Source of the DNA: Unio delphinus
Lineage: Eukaryota; Mollusca; Bivalvia; Unionida; Unionidae
NCBI GenBank assembly: GCA_029339505.1
Contig: JAQISU010000094.1
Location: 6,396,001-6,460,000, forward strand
Reading direction: 5' to 3'
DNA length: 64,000 nt
The notes beneath the pieces were generated by a model. That model worked only from the letters and a program-made list of their open reading frames with translations, did not search any database and was not told the DNA's origin. The translations under genes and the position numbers were made by a program. Of the stretch, positions 1 to 13,684 are shown piece after piece (the first letter of the stretch is position 1; every line of letters starts with the position of its first letter).

Positions 1-625
1 TTGGTTTAGTTTGTTACCACTTTGGAGGCCATATTTCAGATCTGATTTTGATCAGACTTGGAATTTATGCATGTATCATCGAGGTCTTGGAAGAAATTGA
101 CGGTGACCAAGATTTGCATGTTAATGAGGGGATTTCAGATCTGATTGAGCTTATTAATTTATTAATTCTCTGGAGGCAACGTTTATTTCCAGTTTTGATC
201 AAACTTGGGATATAGACTTATCTAATGAAAATCTTTTTTTATGTTCAGCAATGAGCATGAACCACACATGATAATGGAATAATCATGCATCTGATTGGCT
301 TAGATTGTTAACATTCTGAATGCAATAATTGTGATCCAGTTTACATCAAACTTGGAAAATATGCATAAGTTAGTTAAGTGAAATTCATGCATATTAATAA
401 TGTGATCTTGTGTCTGACTGGACAAGATTATAGCCACTCTAGAGATGGTATTTCTGACCCGATTTTGATAAAACTTTCTAAATCAGCTAATATCATCAAA
501 GATGTTGGATGAATTTTTTTCAGTACCAGATCTATGTATAATCATCCGATCTTGCATCCAATAATAAGGCAATTGCCAATTTTTTTACTACTCTAGAGAT
601 AATATTTATAGTTTTTTTTCTTCTC
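1..625. other. Gene-free AT-rich DNA with degenerate repeated phrases
   Basis: No coding region is supported. A phrase resembling 'TTGATCAAACTTGGAAAT' recurs near 46, 195, 344 and 463, roughly every 120-150 bases, with much divergence. 'GATCTTGCATCTGATTGG'-like phrases recur between them. This looks like an old tandem or dispersed repeat, and the 35-bp minisatellite that follows shares the 'TTTTGATTAAAC' phrase. Confidence 0.5.
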
Positions 626-1030
626 AAACATGCTCAGTAGGCTTATAGTGGATTTTGATTAAACATGCTCAGTAGGCTTATAGTGGATTTTGATTAAACA
701 TGCTCAGTAGGCTTATAGTGGATTTTGATTAAACATGCTCAGTAGGCTTATAGTGGATTTTGATTAAACATGCTCAGTAGGCTTATAGTGGATTTTGATT
801 AAACATGCTCAGTAGGCTTATAGTGGATTTTGATTAAACATGCTCAGTAGGCTTATAGTGGATTTTGATTAAACATGCTCAGTAGGCTTATACTGGATTT
901 GAATCAAACATGGTCAGTAGGCTTATAGTGGATTTTGATAAAACATGCTCATTAGACTTGTGCTAGATTTTAATCGAATATGCTCTGTAGTTTTATACTA
1001 GATTTTGATCAAACATGCTCAGTAGGCTTA
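626..1030 (+). repeat. 35-bp minisatellite, about 11.6 copies
   Basis: The unit begins AAACATGCTCAGTAGG and ends GGATTTTGATT. The first seven copies are almost identical and the last four carry substitutions, for example ATACTGG, CATTAGAC and TGCTCTGTAG. The gradient from perfect to diverged copies suggests recent expansion at the left end. No open frame is kept across it. Confidence 0.9.
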
Positions 1031-2074
1031 GAAACACTCTTGTAACTCTACTTTTGATCAGATTTGTTAATAGCTTTTCTTATATCACCAAGTTGTTGGA
1101 TGAATATGATTACAACCAAGATTGATATATATGTATGAGATAATCTTGCATCTGAATGGTTCTGCTGTGGACACCAAAATGTTATCAGACATTGCACATA
1201 CTTAGTAAATTAGGTTACATCGTCCTGGTCTAAGACAGGTATTGATCAGATTTGTTATTGCATGATCAATGGGGTATACTGTATTTTCTTATCAGATTTT
1301 GATAAAACTTATTCAGTAGCTTTATACCATCAAGATCTTGGAAAAGCTCAGTAATGAGTATGATCAGTACATATTAATTATGCCATTATATGTGGAAAAG
1401 ATTTTTTTTTAAAACGAGTGAAATATGTAAATTTACAAGGCTGAGAGATACTTGACATGGAGTTGTAACTTTTCATAGCTGATTAAAATGCTTCACATAC
1501 ATGTATGTGCTGTGTAAGTCATGTGAATAATATTAGTCTTACATAGGTCTTTTGTTGATTGAATTGTTATATTATGTTGCCTTATTACTTACTAAATGAA
1601 GATGCACATTTTAAAAATATTCTCTTGTTTTACTTTGAGCAGAAATTAAATGTAATATATCTTGTATGTGTGTATTCCAGTAATCTCATTTTATGCCACG
1701 AATTCTTATGATATCTAGTTGGTCCTAAGTAAAAAATACCTACCTAAAGTGTCTGCCTGTTGCTTAAAATCATTGGAAAGACTACTAAAAAAAACAGTTA
1801 CCATCAAAGATGATGTCCACATTGCCTAATGCAAATATTTTCCCTAAATGACAGAAATGTGTCCACAAGTTTCCCATGGTGGCTTAATTGGTTTTTTGTT
1901 ACCTCTGTATCATGAGGCTCTCACTGCATGCATAATACCAGCTCCTCCCTAGCGTCATTCTGACAACCAGGTGGCTTCTTATAGTGCTTACATTGCAATT
2001 TTAATTTTTAGTTTTGTATTGCCGCCTATTGTGCTGTGTTTTTAAAATCTAATTTCTATCCAGCCTGCTGTAGG
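1031..2074. other. Gene-free AT-rich DNA
   Basis: No exon, RNA gene or mobile-element ends are supported. Degenerate 'GATCAGATTTGTTA' phrases continue to about 1330. From about 1710 there is a phrase 'ATCTAGTTGGTCCTAAGT' that also occurs in other forms near 46650 and 46770, so part of this stretch belongs to a dispersed repeat family. Confidence 0.4.
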
Positions 2075-2380
2075 TATTAAGGTAGTACTCTATTATGTAT
2101 ATTATACGGCTAAATTTAGTTATTTCAGGTAATATGGTACATGTATAATATTAAGGTAGTACTTTATTATGTATATTATAGGACTAAATTTAGTTATTTC
2201 AGGTAATATGGTACATGTATAATATTAAGGTAGTACTTTATTATGTATATTACAGGACTAAATTTAGTTATTTCAGGTAATATGGTACATGTACATGTAT
2301 AATATTAAGGTAGTACTCTATTATGTATATTATAGGACTAAATTTAGTTATTTCAGGTAATATGGTACATGTATAATATT

Positions 2381-5300
2381 AAGGTACTACTCTACTATGT
2401 ATATTATAGGACTAAATTTAGTTATTTCAGGTAATATGGTACATGTATAATATTAAGGTAGTACTTTATTATGTATATTATAGGACTAAATTTAGTTATT
2501 TCAGGTAATATGGTACATGTATAATATTAAGGTAGTACTTTATTATGTATATTATAGGACTAAATTTAGTTATTTCAGGTAATATGGTACATGTATAATA
2601 TTAAGGTAGTACTCTATTTTGTATATTATTGGACTAAATTAAGTTATTTCAGGTAATATGGTACATATACATGTATAATATTAAGGTAGTACTCTATTAT
2701 GTATATTATAGGACTAAATTTAGTTATTTCAGGTAATATGGTACATGTATAATATTAAGGTAGTACTCTATTATGTACATTATAGGACTAAATTTAGTTA
2801 TTTCAGGTAATATGGTACATGTATAATATTAAGGTAGTACTCTATTATGTACATAATAGGCCTAAATTTAGTTATTTCAGGTAATATGGTACATGTATAA
2901 TATTAAGGTAGTACTCTATTATGTATATTATAGGACTAAATTTAGTTATTTCAGGTAATATGGTACATGTATACTATTAAGGTAGTACTCTTTTATGTAT
3001 ATTATAGGACTAAATTTAGTTATTTCAATTAATATGGTACATGTATAATATTAAGGTAGTACTCTGTTACGTATATTATAGGGCTAAATTTAGTTATTTC
3101 AGGTAATATGGTACATGTATAATATTAAGGTAGTACTCTATTATGTATATTATAGGGCTAAATTTAGTTATTTCAGGTAATATGGTACATGTATAATATT
3201 AAGGTAGTACTCTTATGTATATTATAGGACTAAATTTAGTTATTTCAGGTAATATGGTACATGTATAATATTAAGGTAGTACTCTATTATGTATATTATA
3301 GGACTAAATTTAGTTATTTCAGGTAATATGGTACATGTATAATTTTAAGGTAGTACTTTATTATGTATATTATAGGACTAAATTTAGTTATTTCAGGTAA
3401 TATGGTACATGTATAATATTAAGGTAGTACTCTATTATGTATATTATAGGACTAAATTTAGTTATTTCAGTTAATATGGTACATGTATAATATTAAGGTA
3501 GTACTCTATTATGTATATTATACGGCTAAATTTAGTTATTTCAGGTAATATGGTACATGTATAATATTAAGGTAGTACTCTGTTACGTATATTATAGGGC
3601 TAAATTTAGTTATTTCAGGTAATATGGTACATGTATAATATTAAGGTAGTACTCTATTATGTATATTATAGGGCTAAATTTAGTTATTTCAGGTAATATG
3701 GTACATGTATAATATTAAGGTAGTACTCTATTATGTATATTATAGGACTAAATTTAGTTATTTCAGGTAATATGGTACATGTATACTATTAAGGTAGTAC
3801 TCTATTATGTATATTATAGGACTAAATTTAGTTATTTCAGGTAATATGGTACATGTATAATATTAAGGTACTACTCTATTATGTATATTATAGGATTAAA
3901 TTTAGTTATTTCAGGTAATATGGTACATGTATAATATTAAGGTAGTACTTTATTATGTATATTATGGGACTAAATTTAGTTATTTCAGGTAATATGGTAC
4001 ATGTATAATATTAAGGTAGTACTTTATTATGTATATTATAGGACTAAATTTAGTTATTTCAGGTAATATGGTACATGTATAATATTAAGGTAGTACTCTA
4101 TTTTGTATATTATTGGACTAAATTAAGTTATTTCAGGTAATATGGTACATATACATGTATAATATTAAGGTAGTACTCTATTATGTATATTATAGGACTA
4201 AATTTAGTTATTTCAGGTAATATGGTACATGTATAATATTAAGGTAGTACTCTATTATGTACATTATAGGACTAAATTTAGTTATTTCAGGTAATATGGT
4301 ACATGTATAATATTAAGGTAGTACTCTATTATGTACATTATAGGGCTAAATTTAGTTATTTCAGGTAATATGGTACATGTATAATATTAAGGTAGTACTC
4401 TATTATGTATATTATAGGACTAAATTTAGTTATTTCAGGTAATATGGTACATGTATACTATTAAGGTAGTGCTCTATTATGTATATTATAGGACTAAATT
4501 TAGTTATTTCAATTAATATGGTACATGTAAATATTAAGGTAGTACTCTATTATGTATATTATACGGCTAAATTTTGTTATTTCAGGTAATATGGTACATG
4601 TATAATATTAAGGTAGTACTCTGTTACGTATATTATAGGGCTAAATTTAGTTATTTCAGTTAATATGGTACATGTATAATATTAAGGTAGTACTCTATTA
4701 TGTATATTATAGGGCTAAATTTAGTTATTTCAGGTAATATGGTACATGTATAATATTAAGGTAGTACTCTGTTACGTATATTATAGGGCTAAATTTAGTT
4801 ATTTCAGGTAATATGGTACATGTATAATATTAAGGTAGTACTCTATTATGTATATTATAGGGCTAAATTTAGTTATTTCAGGTAATATGGTACATGTATA
4901 ATATTAAGGTAGTACTCTATTATGTATATTATAGGACTAAATTTAGTTATTTCAGGTAATATGGTACATGTATACTATTAAGGTAGTACTCTATTATGTA
5001 TATTATAGGACTAAATTTAGTTATTTCAGGTAATATGGTACATGTATACTATTAAGGTAGTACTCTATTATGTATATTATAGGACTAAATTTAGTTATTT
5101 CAGGTAATATGGTACATGTATAATATTAAGGTACTACTCTATTATGTATATTATAGGATTAAATTTAGTTATTTCAGGTAATATGGTACATGTATAATAT
5201 TAAGGTAGTACTTTATTATGTATATTATGGGACTAAATTTAGTTATTTCAGGTAATATGGTACATGTATAATATTAAGGTAGTACTTTATTATGTATATT

Positions 5301-6390
5301 ATAGGACTAAATTTAGTTATTTCAGGTAATATGGTACATGTATAATATTAAGGTAGTACTCTATTTTGTATATTATTGGACTAAATTAAGTTATTTCAGG
5401 TAATATGGTACATATACATGTATAATATTAAGGTAGTACTCTATTATGTATATTATAGGACTAAATTTAGTTATTTCAGGTAATATGGTACATGTATAAT
5501 ATTAAGGTAGTACTCTATTATGTACATTATAGGACTAAATTTAGTTATTTCAGGTAATATGGTACATGTATAATATTAAGGTAGTACTCTATTATGTACA
5601 TTATAGGGCTAAATTTAGTTATTTCAGGTAATATGGTACATGTATAATATTAAGGTAGTACTCTATTATGTATATTATAGGACTAAATTTAGTTATTTCA
5701 GGTAATATGGTACATGTATACTATTAAGGTAGTGCTCTATTATGTATATTATAGGACTAAATTTAGTTATTTCAATTAATATGGTACATGTAAATATTAA
5801 GGTAGTACTCTATTATGTATATTATACGGCTAAATTTTGTTATTTCAGGTAATATGGTACATGTATAATATTAAGGTAGTACTCTGTTACGTATATTATA
5901 GGGCTAAATTTAGTTATTTCAGTTAATATGGTACATGTATAATATTAAGGTAGTACTCTATTATGTATATTATAGGGCTAAATTTAGTTATTTCAGGTAA
6001 TATGGTACATGTATAATATTAAGGTAGTACTCTGTTACGTATATTATAGGGCTAAATTTAGTTATTTCAGGTAATATGGTACATGTATAATATTAAGGTA
6101 GTACTCTATTATGTATATTATAGGGCTAAATTTAGTTATTTCAGGTAATATGGTACATGTATAATATTAAGGTAGTACTCTATTATGTATATTATAGGAC
6201 TAAATTTAGTTATTTCAGGTAATATGGTACATGTATACTATTAAGGTAGTACTCTATTATGTATATTATAGGACTAAATTTAGTTATTTCAGGTAATATG
6301 GTACATGTATACTATTAAGGTAGTACTCTATTATGTATATTATAGGACTAAATTTAGTTATTTCAATTAATATGGTACATGTAAATATTA
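2381..6390 (+). repeat. Higher-order block of the satellite, three copies (spacing 1484 and 1263 bp)
   Basis: Diagnostic monomer variants recur in the same order. The AAGGTACTAC variant lies at 2381 and 3865. The ATTATTGGACTAAATTAAG variant lies near 2631, 4115 and 5378. TTTCAATTAAT lies at 3023, 4507 and 5770. CTGTTACG lies at 4621 and 5884, and at 4769 and 6032. The first spacing is 1484 bp (about 20 monomers) and the second is 1263 bp (about 17). The simplest reading is unequal exchange that duplicated a block and lost or gained about three monomers. Confidence 0.85.
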
Positions 6391-8448
6391 AGGTAGTACT
6401 CTATTATGTATATTATACGGCTAAATTTTGTTATTTCAGGTAATATGGTACATGTATAATTTTAAGGTAGTACTCTGTTACGTATATTATAGGGCTAAAT
6501 TTAGTTATTTCAGGTAATATGGTACATGTATAATATTAAGGTAGTACTCTATTATGTATATTATAGGACTAAATTTAGTTATTTCAGGTAATATGGTACA
6601 TGTATAATATTAAGGTAGTACTCTATTATGTATATTATAGGACTAAATTTAGTTATTTCAGGTAATATGGTACATGTATAATATTAAGGTAGTACTCTAT
6701 TATGTATATTATAGGACTAAATTTAGTTATTTCAGGTAATATGGTACATGTATAATATTAAGGTAGTACTTTATTATGTATATTATAGGACTAAATTTAG
6801 TTATTTCAGGTAATATGGTACATGTATAATATTAAGGTAGTACTTTATTATGTATATTATAGGACTAAATTTAGTTATTTCAGGTAATATGGTACATGTA
6901 TAATATTAAGGTAGTACTCTATTTTGTATATTATAGGACTAAATTTAGTTATTTCAGGTAATATGGTACATGTACATGTATAATATTAAGGTAGTACTCT
7001 ATTATGTACATTATAGGACTAAATTTAGTTATTTCAGGTAATATGGTACATGTACATGTATAATAATAAGGTAGTACTTTATTATGTATATTATAGGACT
7101 AAATTTAATTATTTCAGGTAATATGGTACATGTATAATATTAAGGTAGTACACTATTATGTATATTATAGGACTAAATTTAGTTATTTCAGGTAATATTG
7201 TACATGTGTAATATTAAGGTAGTACTCTATTATGTATATTATAGGACTAAATTTAGTTATTTCAGGTAATATGGTACATGTATAATAAGGTAGTACTCTA
7301 GTATGTATATTATAAGACTAAATTTAGTTATTTCAGGTAATATGGTACATGTATAATATTAAGGTAGTACTCTATTATGTATATTATAGGACTAAATTTA
7401 GTTATTTCAATTAATATGGTACATGTAAATATTAAGGTAGTACTCTATTATGTATATTATACGGCTAAATTTTGTTATTTCAGGTAATATGGTACATGTA
7501 TAATTTTAAGGTAGTACTCTGTTACGTATATTATAGGGCTAAATTTAGTTATTTCAGGTAATATGGTACATGTATAATATTAAGGTAGTACTCTATTATG
7601 TATATTATAGGACTAAATTTAGTTATTTCAGGTAATATGGTACATGTATAATATTAAGGTAGTACTCTATTATGTATATTATAGGACTAAATTTAGTTAT
7701 TTCAGGTAATATGGTACATGTATAATATTAAGGTAGTACTCTATTATGTATATTATAGGACTAAATTTAGTTATTTCAGGTAATATGGTACATGTATAAT
7801 ATTAAGGTAGTACTTTATTATGTATATTATAGGACTAAATTTAGTTATTTCAGGTAATATGGTACATGTATAATATTAAGGTAGTACTTTATTATGTATA
7901 TTATAGGACTAAATTTAGTTATTTCAGGTAATATGGTACATGTATAATATTAAGGTAGTACTCTATTTTGTATATTATAGGACTAAATTTAGTTATTTCA
8001 GGTAATATGGTACATGTACATGTATAATATTAAGGTAGTACTCTATTATGTACATTATAGGACTAAATTTAGTTATTTCAGGTAATATGGTACATGTACA
8101 TGTATAATAATAAGGTAGTACTTTATTATGTATATTATAGGACTAAATTTAATTATTTCAGGTAATATGGTACATGTATAATATTAAGGTAGTACACTAT
8201 TATGTATATTATAGGACTAAATTTAGTTATTTCAGGTAATATTGTACATGTGTAATATTAAGGTAGTACTCTATTATGTATATTATAGGACTAAATTTAG
8301 TTATTTCAGGTAATATGGTACATGTATAATAAGGTAGTACTCTAGTATGTATATTATAAGACTAAATTTAGTTATTTCAGGTAATATGGTACATGTATAA
8401 TATTAAGGTAGTACTCTATTATGTATATTATAGGACTAAATTTAGTTA
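6361..8448 (+). repeat. Second higher-order duplication in the satellite (2 x 1044 bp)
   Basis: Three rare variants repeat at exactly 1044 bp. TTTCAATTAA lies at 6361 and 7405. GGTAATATTG lies at 7191 and 8235. The short TATAATAAGG form lies at 7281 and 8325. The unit is 14 monomers. The two copies look almost identical, so this duplication is younger than most monomer divergence. Confidence 0.85.
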
Positions 8449-8821
8449 TTTCAGGTAATGTGGTACATGTATAATATTAAGGTAGTACTCTGTTATGTAT
8501 ATTGTGGCTAAATTTAGTTATTTCAGGCAATATGGTACATGTATAATATTAAGGTAGTACTCTATTACGTATATTATTGGGCTAAATGTAGTTATTTCAG
8601 GTAATATGGTACATGTATAATATTAAGGTAGTACTCTATTATGTATATTATAGGGCTAAATTTAGTTATTTCAGGTAATATGATACATGTATGATATTAA
8701 GGTAGTGCTCTATTATGTATATTATAGGACTAAATGGAGTAATGACTTTATTTAAAGAGGGTAACACAATTAGCTAAAAACTAATCTACCTTGAGGCCCT
8801 TATACAAGGAATTTATTTAAT

Positions 8822-11688
8822 TCAGCAGCATCTCAGAAGCCACTGGATATATTGGGTTTGGAAGATGGAAATAGAGTGGGCATTTCTAATCTCAACTGGA
8901 ATACTATTCCAGAGCAAAATTCCAGAGTATTGGAATCTTTTCTTGAATAATTCCTTATTTGGTTTGGAAATTTTATACTGTTTTGTAGATATTGATCGCA
9001 GGTGGGGTGTATTACCAGGTAGCCTATACTGGAATAGGGATTGTAAATATTCAGGAGCACTATTATTAGATATCCTGTACATTAATTTGGCTTTTCTTAA
9101 ACATATTCAGTCTTTAATAGGTAATATTTTTAACTTACCAGCTAAATTTTCCTGGCTTTCTTTCTGGTTTGATATTAGCCTAAATGCTCTTTTCTGAAGA
9201 TTTTCCAACTTTGATATGTTTTTATCATTTGAATTACCCCATACTGTATTACAGTAGTCTAAATACGGTTGTATGTAACTGTTATAAAATAATTTTCTTT
9301 GCCTTTCAGGGAGAAAATGTCTTATCTTACTGACAAGCCATAAACTTGAATTGACCTTTTTACTGATATATTTGATATGATCAGCCCATGATAGATTATT
9401 ATCTACCAAAACACCAAGTAGTCTGTCTGTCACAGACCAATTGCAAATTTTTATCCTTCCATGTCAGACATAGTTCATTGCTATCAAGATTTTTCCTTTT
9501 TTTCCTTGTTGAGATAAGTAATATTTTAGTTTTACCAGTATTTACTATCATGCCATTGCATGTGCACCAGTTTTCCAGCTTGTTTAATGCATTCTGTAAA
9601 GAAATTTCGAGTTCATGCTTTGTGTTTTAGATGTCTGATAATGTTGTGTCATCTGCATAGAGATCTGTAGATGATATTGAGTCTCTTAGTAAAAGTGGTA
9701 GGTTGTTAATAAATAAAATAAATAGTAATGGACCTAGAATTGAGCCTTGTGGCACTCCATATCTAATTGTTTCAGGTTCGGACAGAATGTTATTTATATA
9801 AACATGCTGTGTTCTCTCACTTAAGTATGAAGTAAACCATCTATTTTTTCATCACATTTTTAGATTTTTAGTTTCTTCAAAAGGATTTCATGATCCACCA
9901 TGTCAAACGCTTTCCTGAAATCTACAAATACAGATCCTATTATTTTACCCTGGTCAAGTGCTTGAAGCCATTTATCAGTTAGGAAGATCAAGGCAGTCTC
10001 ACATGAATGTTTGTGTCTAAATTGATTAGGGTGTAATAGCAAGTGTTTGGTTAAATATGACATGAATGAGTCATGGACATGTTTTTCAATCAATTTTGAC
10101 AAGTTTGGCAGTATTGAGATTGGTCGGTAGTTATCAGCATCATTCTTAGATCCAGATTTGTAAATAGGAGTTACTTTTGCAGTTTTCCATATTTTGGGGA
10201 CAGATGAAGTTGCAATACTTAAATTGATTATGAATGTTATGCTATCTAAAATGGCAGAGGCAGCAGATTTAATGAGTCTTGAACCAATCTGATCAAGTCC
10301 TGTAGCTTTCTTGGTATCAAGTTCACTGAGACATTTTTTAACAAAGTTTTTTTATACTGGTGGGATGAAGAAACATACTTCCTTAGAGATTTTGCTGCTG
10401 CAGAACTTTTTCAGTTCACTGAAGTTGTTTTCTATCACTAGTTCTTTTAACTTTGTGGAGATACTGGTGAAAAAATCATTGAAAATATTTGCAATGTCAG
10501 TTTCATCAGTGACTATGGTGTCATTTACCAGAAGTGAGTTAATTTTACTAGTCTGATTGTTGTGTGTTCCTCCAGTGAGTTCATTGAAGACTTTCCAAAT
10601 GGAGATTGTGTTGCACTTTTTGTTTTCAAGCAAGGACTGATAATACGTCTTTTTAGCTATTTTAATCATACTTGTTATTTTATTTCTCCATACTTTATAT
10701 TTTGCATGGTTTCCCCTAGCCTTGAATTGGTCTCGTGTTTTCATAGCATCTAGTATTTCAGTAGTAAGCCAATTAGGTTGGATTTCATTCTTTATTCGAT
10801 GTACTTTCAGTGGTGCATGCTTAGAGACTACATCCATAAATAAGTCAGTCCATACTCTCCTAGCTTCATCTGTGTCATCCAAATTTTGGATCATATTCCA
10901 TGGAACTTTATATAGGTCATCAAGAAACTTCTTCACTAAAATGTTTGAACGATCTGTAAGTGATCGTTTTGTGTGTGTTTTTCTTATTTCTCTGGCATTT
11001 AACCTTTCTTGTCAAAAAAGTAGGACATTAACACAAGCCACATTGTCTGTTAGGTTGGTATAAATGTGATTAATAAGAGTGCTTGATTTTTCTGTTACCC
11101 TTGTGGGCTCATTTACCATCTGGACTAGGCCTAATGATTCAATAAATTCCATCCAGTTGTCCCTTATTTGAGTGTTGAGAAGGTCCTTATTTATATCACC
11201 AAGTATATACGTTTCTTTCTCCTGTGCAAGAACATTTTCCATTTGTTTAAAAAAAATCATCATTCCAGATTGCTTTGGAGGAAGGTGGCCTATACATGAA
11301 ACCAATTAGGAATGATTTTGCATTATTTTGAGAAATTTCCACCCAGACACTCGCAATTTCATGTGACTCCAAGTCAAGTCGCCTTTCTGCATTTACAGCT
11401 TCTCTAATGTATACAAGACACCCCCACCCCACCCCCGGCCGTCTCTCTGTCCCTGCGTAATGTTTTATTGTAGCCTTGACAGTGAAATAGATTATCATTG
11501 TGGTTAGCATTTAATTTAGTTTCAGTGAGTCCTAAAATATGTATATTATTTTCTTTAGAAAACAACATTAACTTAATCTGGTCTATTTTTCCAAATATAC
11601 CTTGTACATTTAGGTGACCTATGTTATAACCTTTTGAATTTAGTTTCATATCGATTATATGTATGTTACCATGCAGTGGGGCACACAA
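8822..11688 (-). pseudogene. LINE ORF2: endonuclease and reverse transcriptase, broken
   Basis: ORF2 of this class nicks target DNA and reverse-transcribes the element RNA. In order on the minus strand: an APE-type endonuclease start with NIGHLNVQGI and LGLTETKLN (after 11640); a frameshift near 11410; the YILGDINKDLL motif (GDxN) near 11190; STLINHIYTN, where the family usually has Asp before His; and then a stretch where the expected SDH catalytic motif is missing. The linker and palm follow (10936-10352). Motif A is VFVDFRKAFD near 9930, GVPQGSILGPLLF follows near 9750, and YADD near 9655. A stop follows just after the YADD segment. The thumb begins LLGVLVDNNLSW (9433-9107) and the C-terminus is 9082-8822 (YSGILLWNSIPVEIR). 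There are several stops and frame changes. Plus-strand frames here are shadows. Confidence 0.88.
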
Positions 11689-11910
11689 TGAGATTGTCTC
11701 CGTGCTACTTTTATCATTTTGACATCCTATTTCTGTATTTAAATGGTCATATATATTAGCATTTTCAAAGTCACAAGCAGACCCTGAAAATCTGTTAGCT
11801 TTTGTATTTACAATAATGTACAGTGAATAGTTAGAGACAAGAGTGTCACTTGGTACATTTAGATTTGTTGTTGTAAATGAAGCATTGGCATTCTCCTCTT
11901 TACCAGCTTC

Positions 11911-13684
11911 CTAGTATGTATAATACAATGCTGTACAGAGACTTTGTTTGTGTCCATATTTATGGCATCTGAAGCACTCAATCTGTTTGCCATGACTGCA
12001 TACTTGTGTCATGTGCCCAGTTTCTCCACAGTTGAGACAGTACTCTTCATTATAGTGTCTGAAAATGGGAGCAAACATGTTAATATTTCTCAGTAGTTGA
12101 GAGGTTCCTTTACTGCTTAGATGAATTTTGTCTCTGTCGTAGAGTCTTAGGTTGACGTCCTGGTTCTGAAGAAAGAAAGATGTGTATGTGGAATGTACTG
12201 TATGTTGAAGTCTTCACGTAGGTCATTTATGAGATCATTCATTATTTTCACCCTGGTGTCCACGAGGAGGTAGTCCTGATATCATTATTTTACATGTATC
12301 TGGACTGCAATACCTAGCAGCATAGAGTAGACTTTCAAAATCTGTTCTGATTTGATTTAGTGACCTTCCCTCACTGGCATCATTTCCACCTACTAAAATA
12401 ATAATATGGTTATATTTGTTAAGGTCAGAATTCATTATTTTGTCTGTGATGTTGTTGATTTTTGCACCTCTTAGAGTCTGGACATCTGTTTTAAAAAGTC
12501 TCCTTGGAATTATAGTTTTCAGTATTGAAGAGCCAATTATTAGAGTTTTTTCTTTCTTGGCTTGTGATTTCATCTGTTGGACTCTGGTATTTTTTATATT
12601 AGACACATCTCTTGGAGGAAGGGGTGCTGAAATTGATGTTGCAGTCACTGTGTGAACTGATCGAGCTGATGTTGATGTTGACACATTTGTCTGAGTACTT
12701 GGAAATGCAGTTGTTGGTGCAGGTAACAGACTTGTCTTAGCTGAGGGCCATGGGTGGACACTTTCTGCTGTTACAGGTGTGACATGTGACTTGGAGGAGG
12801 GTACTATTGTTTGCAATGCAGGTTTACTTAGGGTATCAGTTTTTAAATACATGTTACATTTTCTCTTGGCTGGTATTGGGATTGTCTGGGTCTCAGCATG
12901 AGTTTACTTGCTCATCAATCCTTCCCTGTGCTGACTTAATAGCATGTAACTGTAGTTTTAATTCTTCAATTTGGGCCTCCAAGTTCCTAATTGTTGTTTG
13001 ATGTCCACACATGGAGAAATCATTAAGGTTTAAGCCATCACTGTTGTAGTCATGATTTATGGAGCTTGTAATTTCCTGACACTCGCCAGGGGTGTTAATT
13101 TTATTGCCTGAGTCATCTAGGTCAAAGACTTTAGGAGCTGTTTCTTGTTTGGTACTACATCTAACTACTGGTGTAGATAATGTACTAATTGGGCTGTCAT
13201 TGATTGACAGGTATAACCTTTCCTTAGTCTTATGGATAGAGGTGGAGGAGATGGGCTGAGTGGTAATCTGTTTTACATATGTTTCTTCCTTCAGGTCATG
13301 GCTGGCAGTGAAAAAATATTGAAGCCAAATCAAATGGCCTATTTCCTGAATATGGAGTCTACTATTGGTACTGTAATATGTTATAGTTACATGCAGATTT
13401 TTCTCCTCATCATGTAATTGGAAAATTTGACCATTTTGCTTGATGTTACTATGTTTGTGCTCTAGATTTTTAAGCAGAAAGGTATGGACAGCACTTATCA
13501 TGTGGGGAGAAACTGTAATTGTAACACTTTGAAGATTATATACAACCTGCAGTAATTCTGGTTGTTGTTGGCCTGGTACATATATATTGCTGTGGGTCAT
13601 ATTGAATTCTGGGTCTGCTTCATATGCTGGTTCCAATTCAGTATATTTCTTCTTGATGCTAGTCTCAGAAACAGAATTATCCAT
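11911..13684 (-). pseudogene. LINE ORF1: coiled coil, SGNH esterase-like domain and two CCHC zinc knuckles
   Basis: ORF1 proteins of LINEs bind element RNA. The start chosen is the ATG at 13684, which opens 263 codons. An N-terminal region with ITYYSTNSRLHIQ near residue 100 may be a small domain shared by some invertebrate LINEs. A likely coiled coil (RNLEAQIEELKLQL) lies near the end of that frame. After a frameshift near 12890, the frame starting at 12852 has a Ser/Thr/Pro-rich linker, then an SGNH hydrolase-like domain: LIIGSSI at its residues 104-110 (block I) and VGGNDAS at 154-160 (block III). A stop at 12235 and a further shift near 12180 follow. In the restored frame DKIHL gives the catalytic-His block. 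Two CX2CX4HX4C knuckles lie at 12039-11935. Having both an esterase-like domain and zinc knuckles is notable. At least three disruptions make it non-functional. Confidence 0.85.

Larger units (their letters stand above)
2075..8735 (+). repeat. 74-bp AT-rich satellite array, left part (about 90 monomers)
   Basis: The consensus monomer is 74 bp. It contains GGTAATATGGTACATG, then ATATTAAGGTAGTACTC, then TATTATAGGACTAAATTT, then AGTTATTTCA. Monomers are mostly 90-100% identical, with diagnostic variants such as TTACG, ATTTTG, GGATTAAA, TTTCAATTAAT and a 6-bp ACATGT or ATATAC insertion. The variants recur at fixed distances, which shows that multi-monomer blocks were duplicated. There are no unique spacers between units, so this is a satellite and not a CRISPR array. 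The array is interrupted on its right by a LINE and resumes at 13866. Confidence 0.97.

Noticed and set aside
2075..8735. The regular array as a CRISPR locus
   Set aside because: Units are head-to-tail with no unique spacers, the DNA is clearly from an animal, and no cas-like gene is present.
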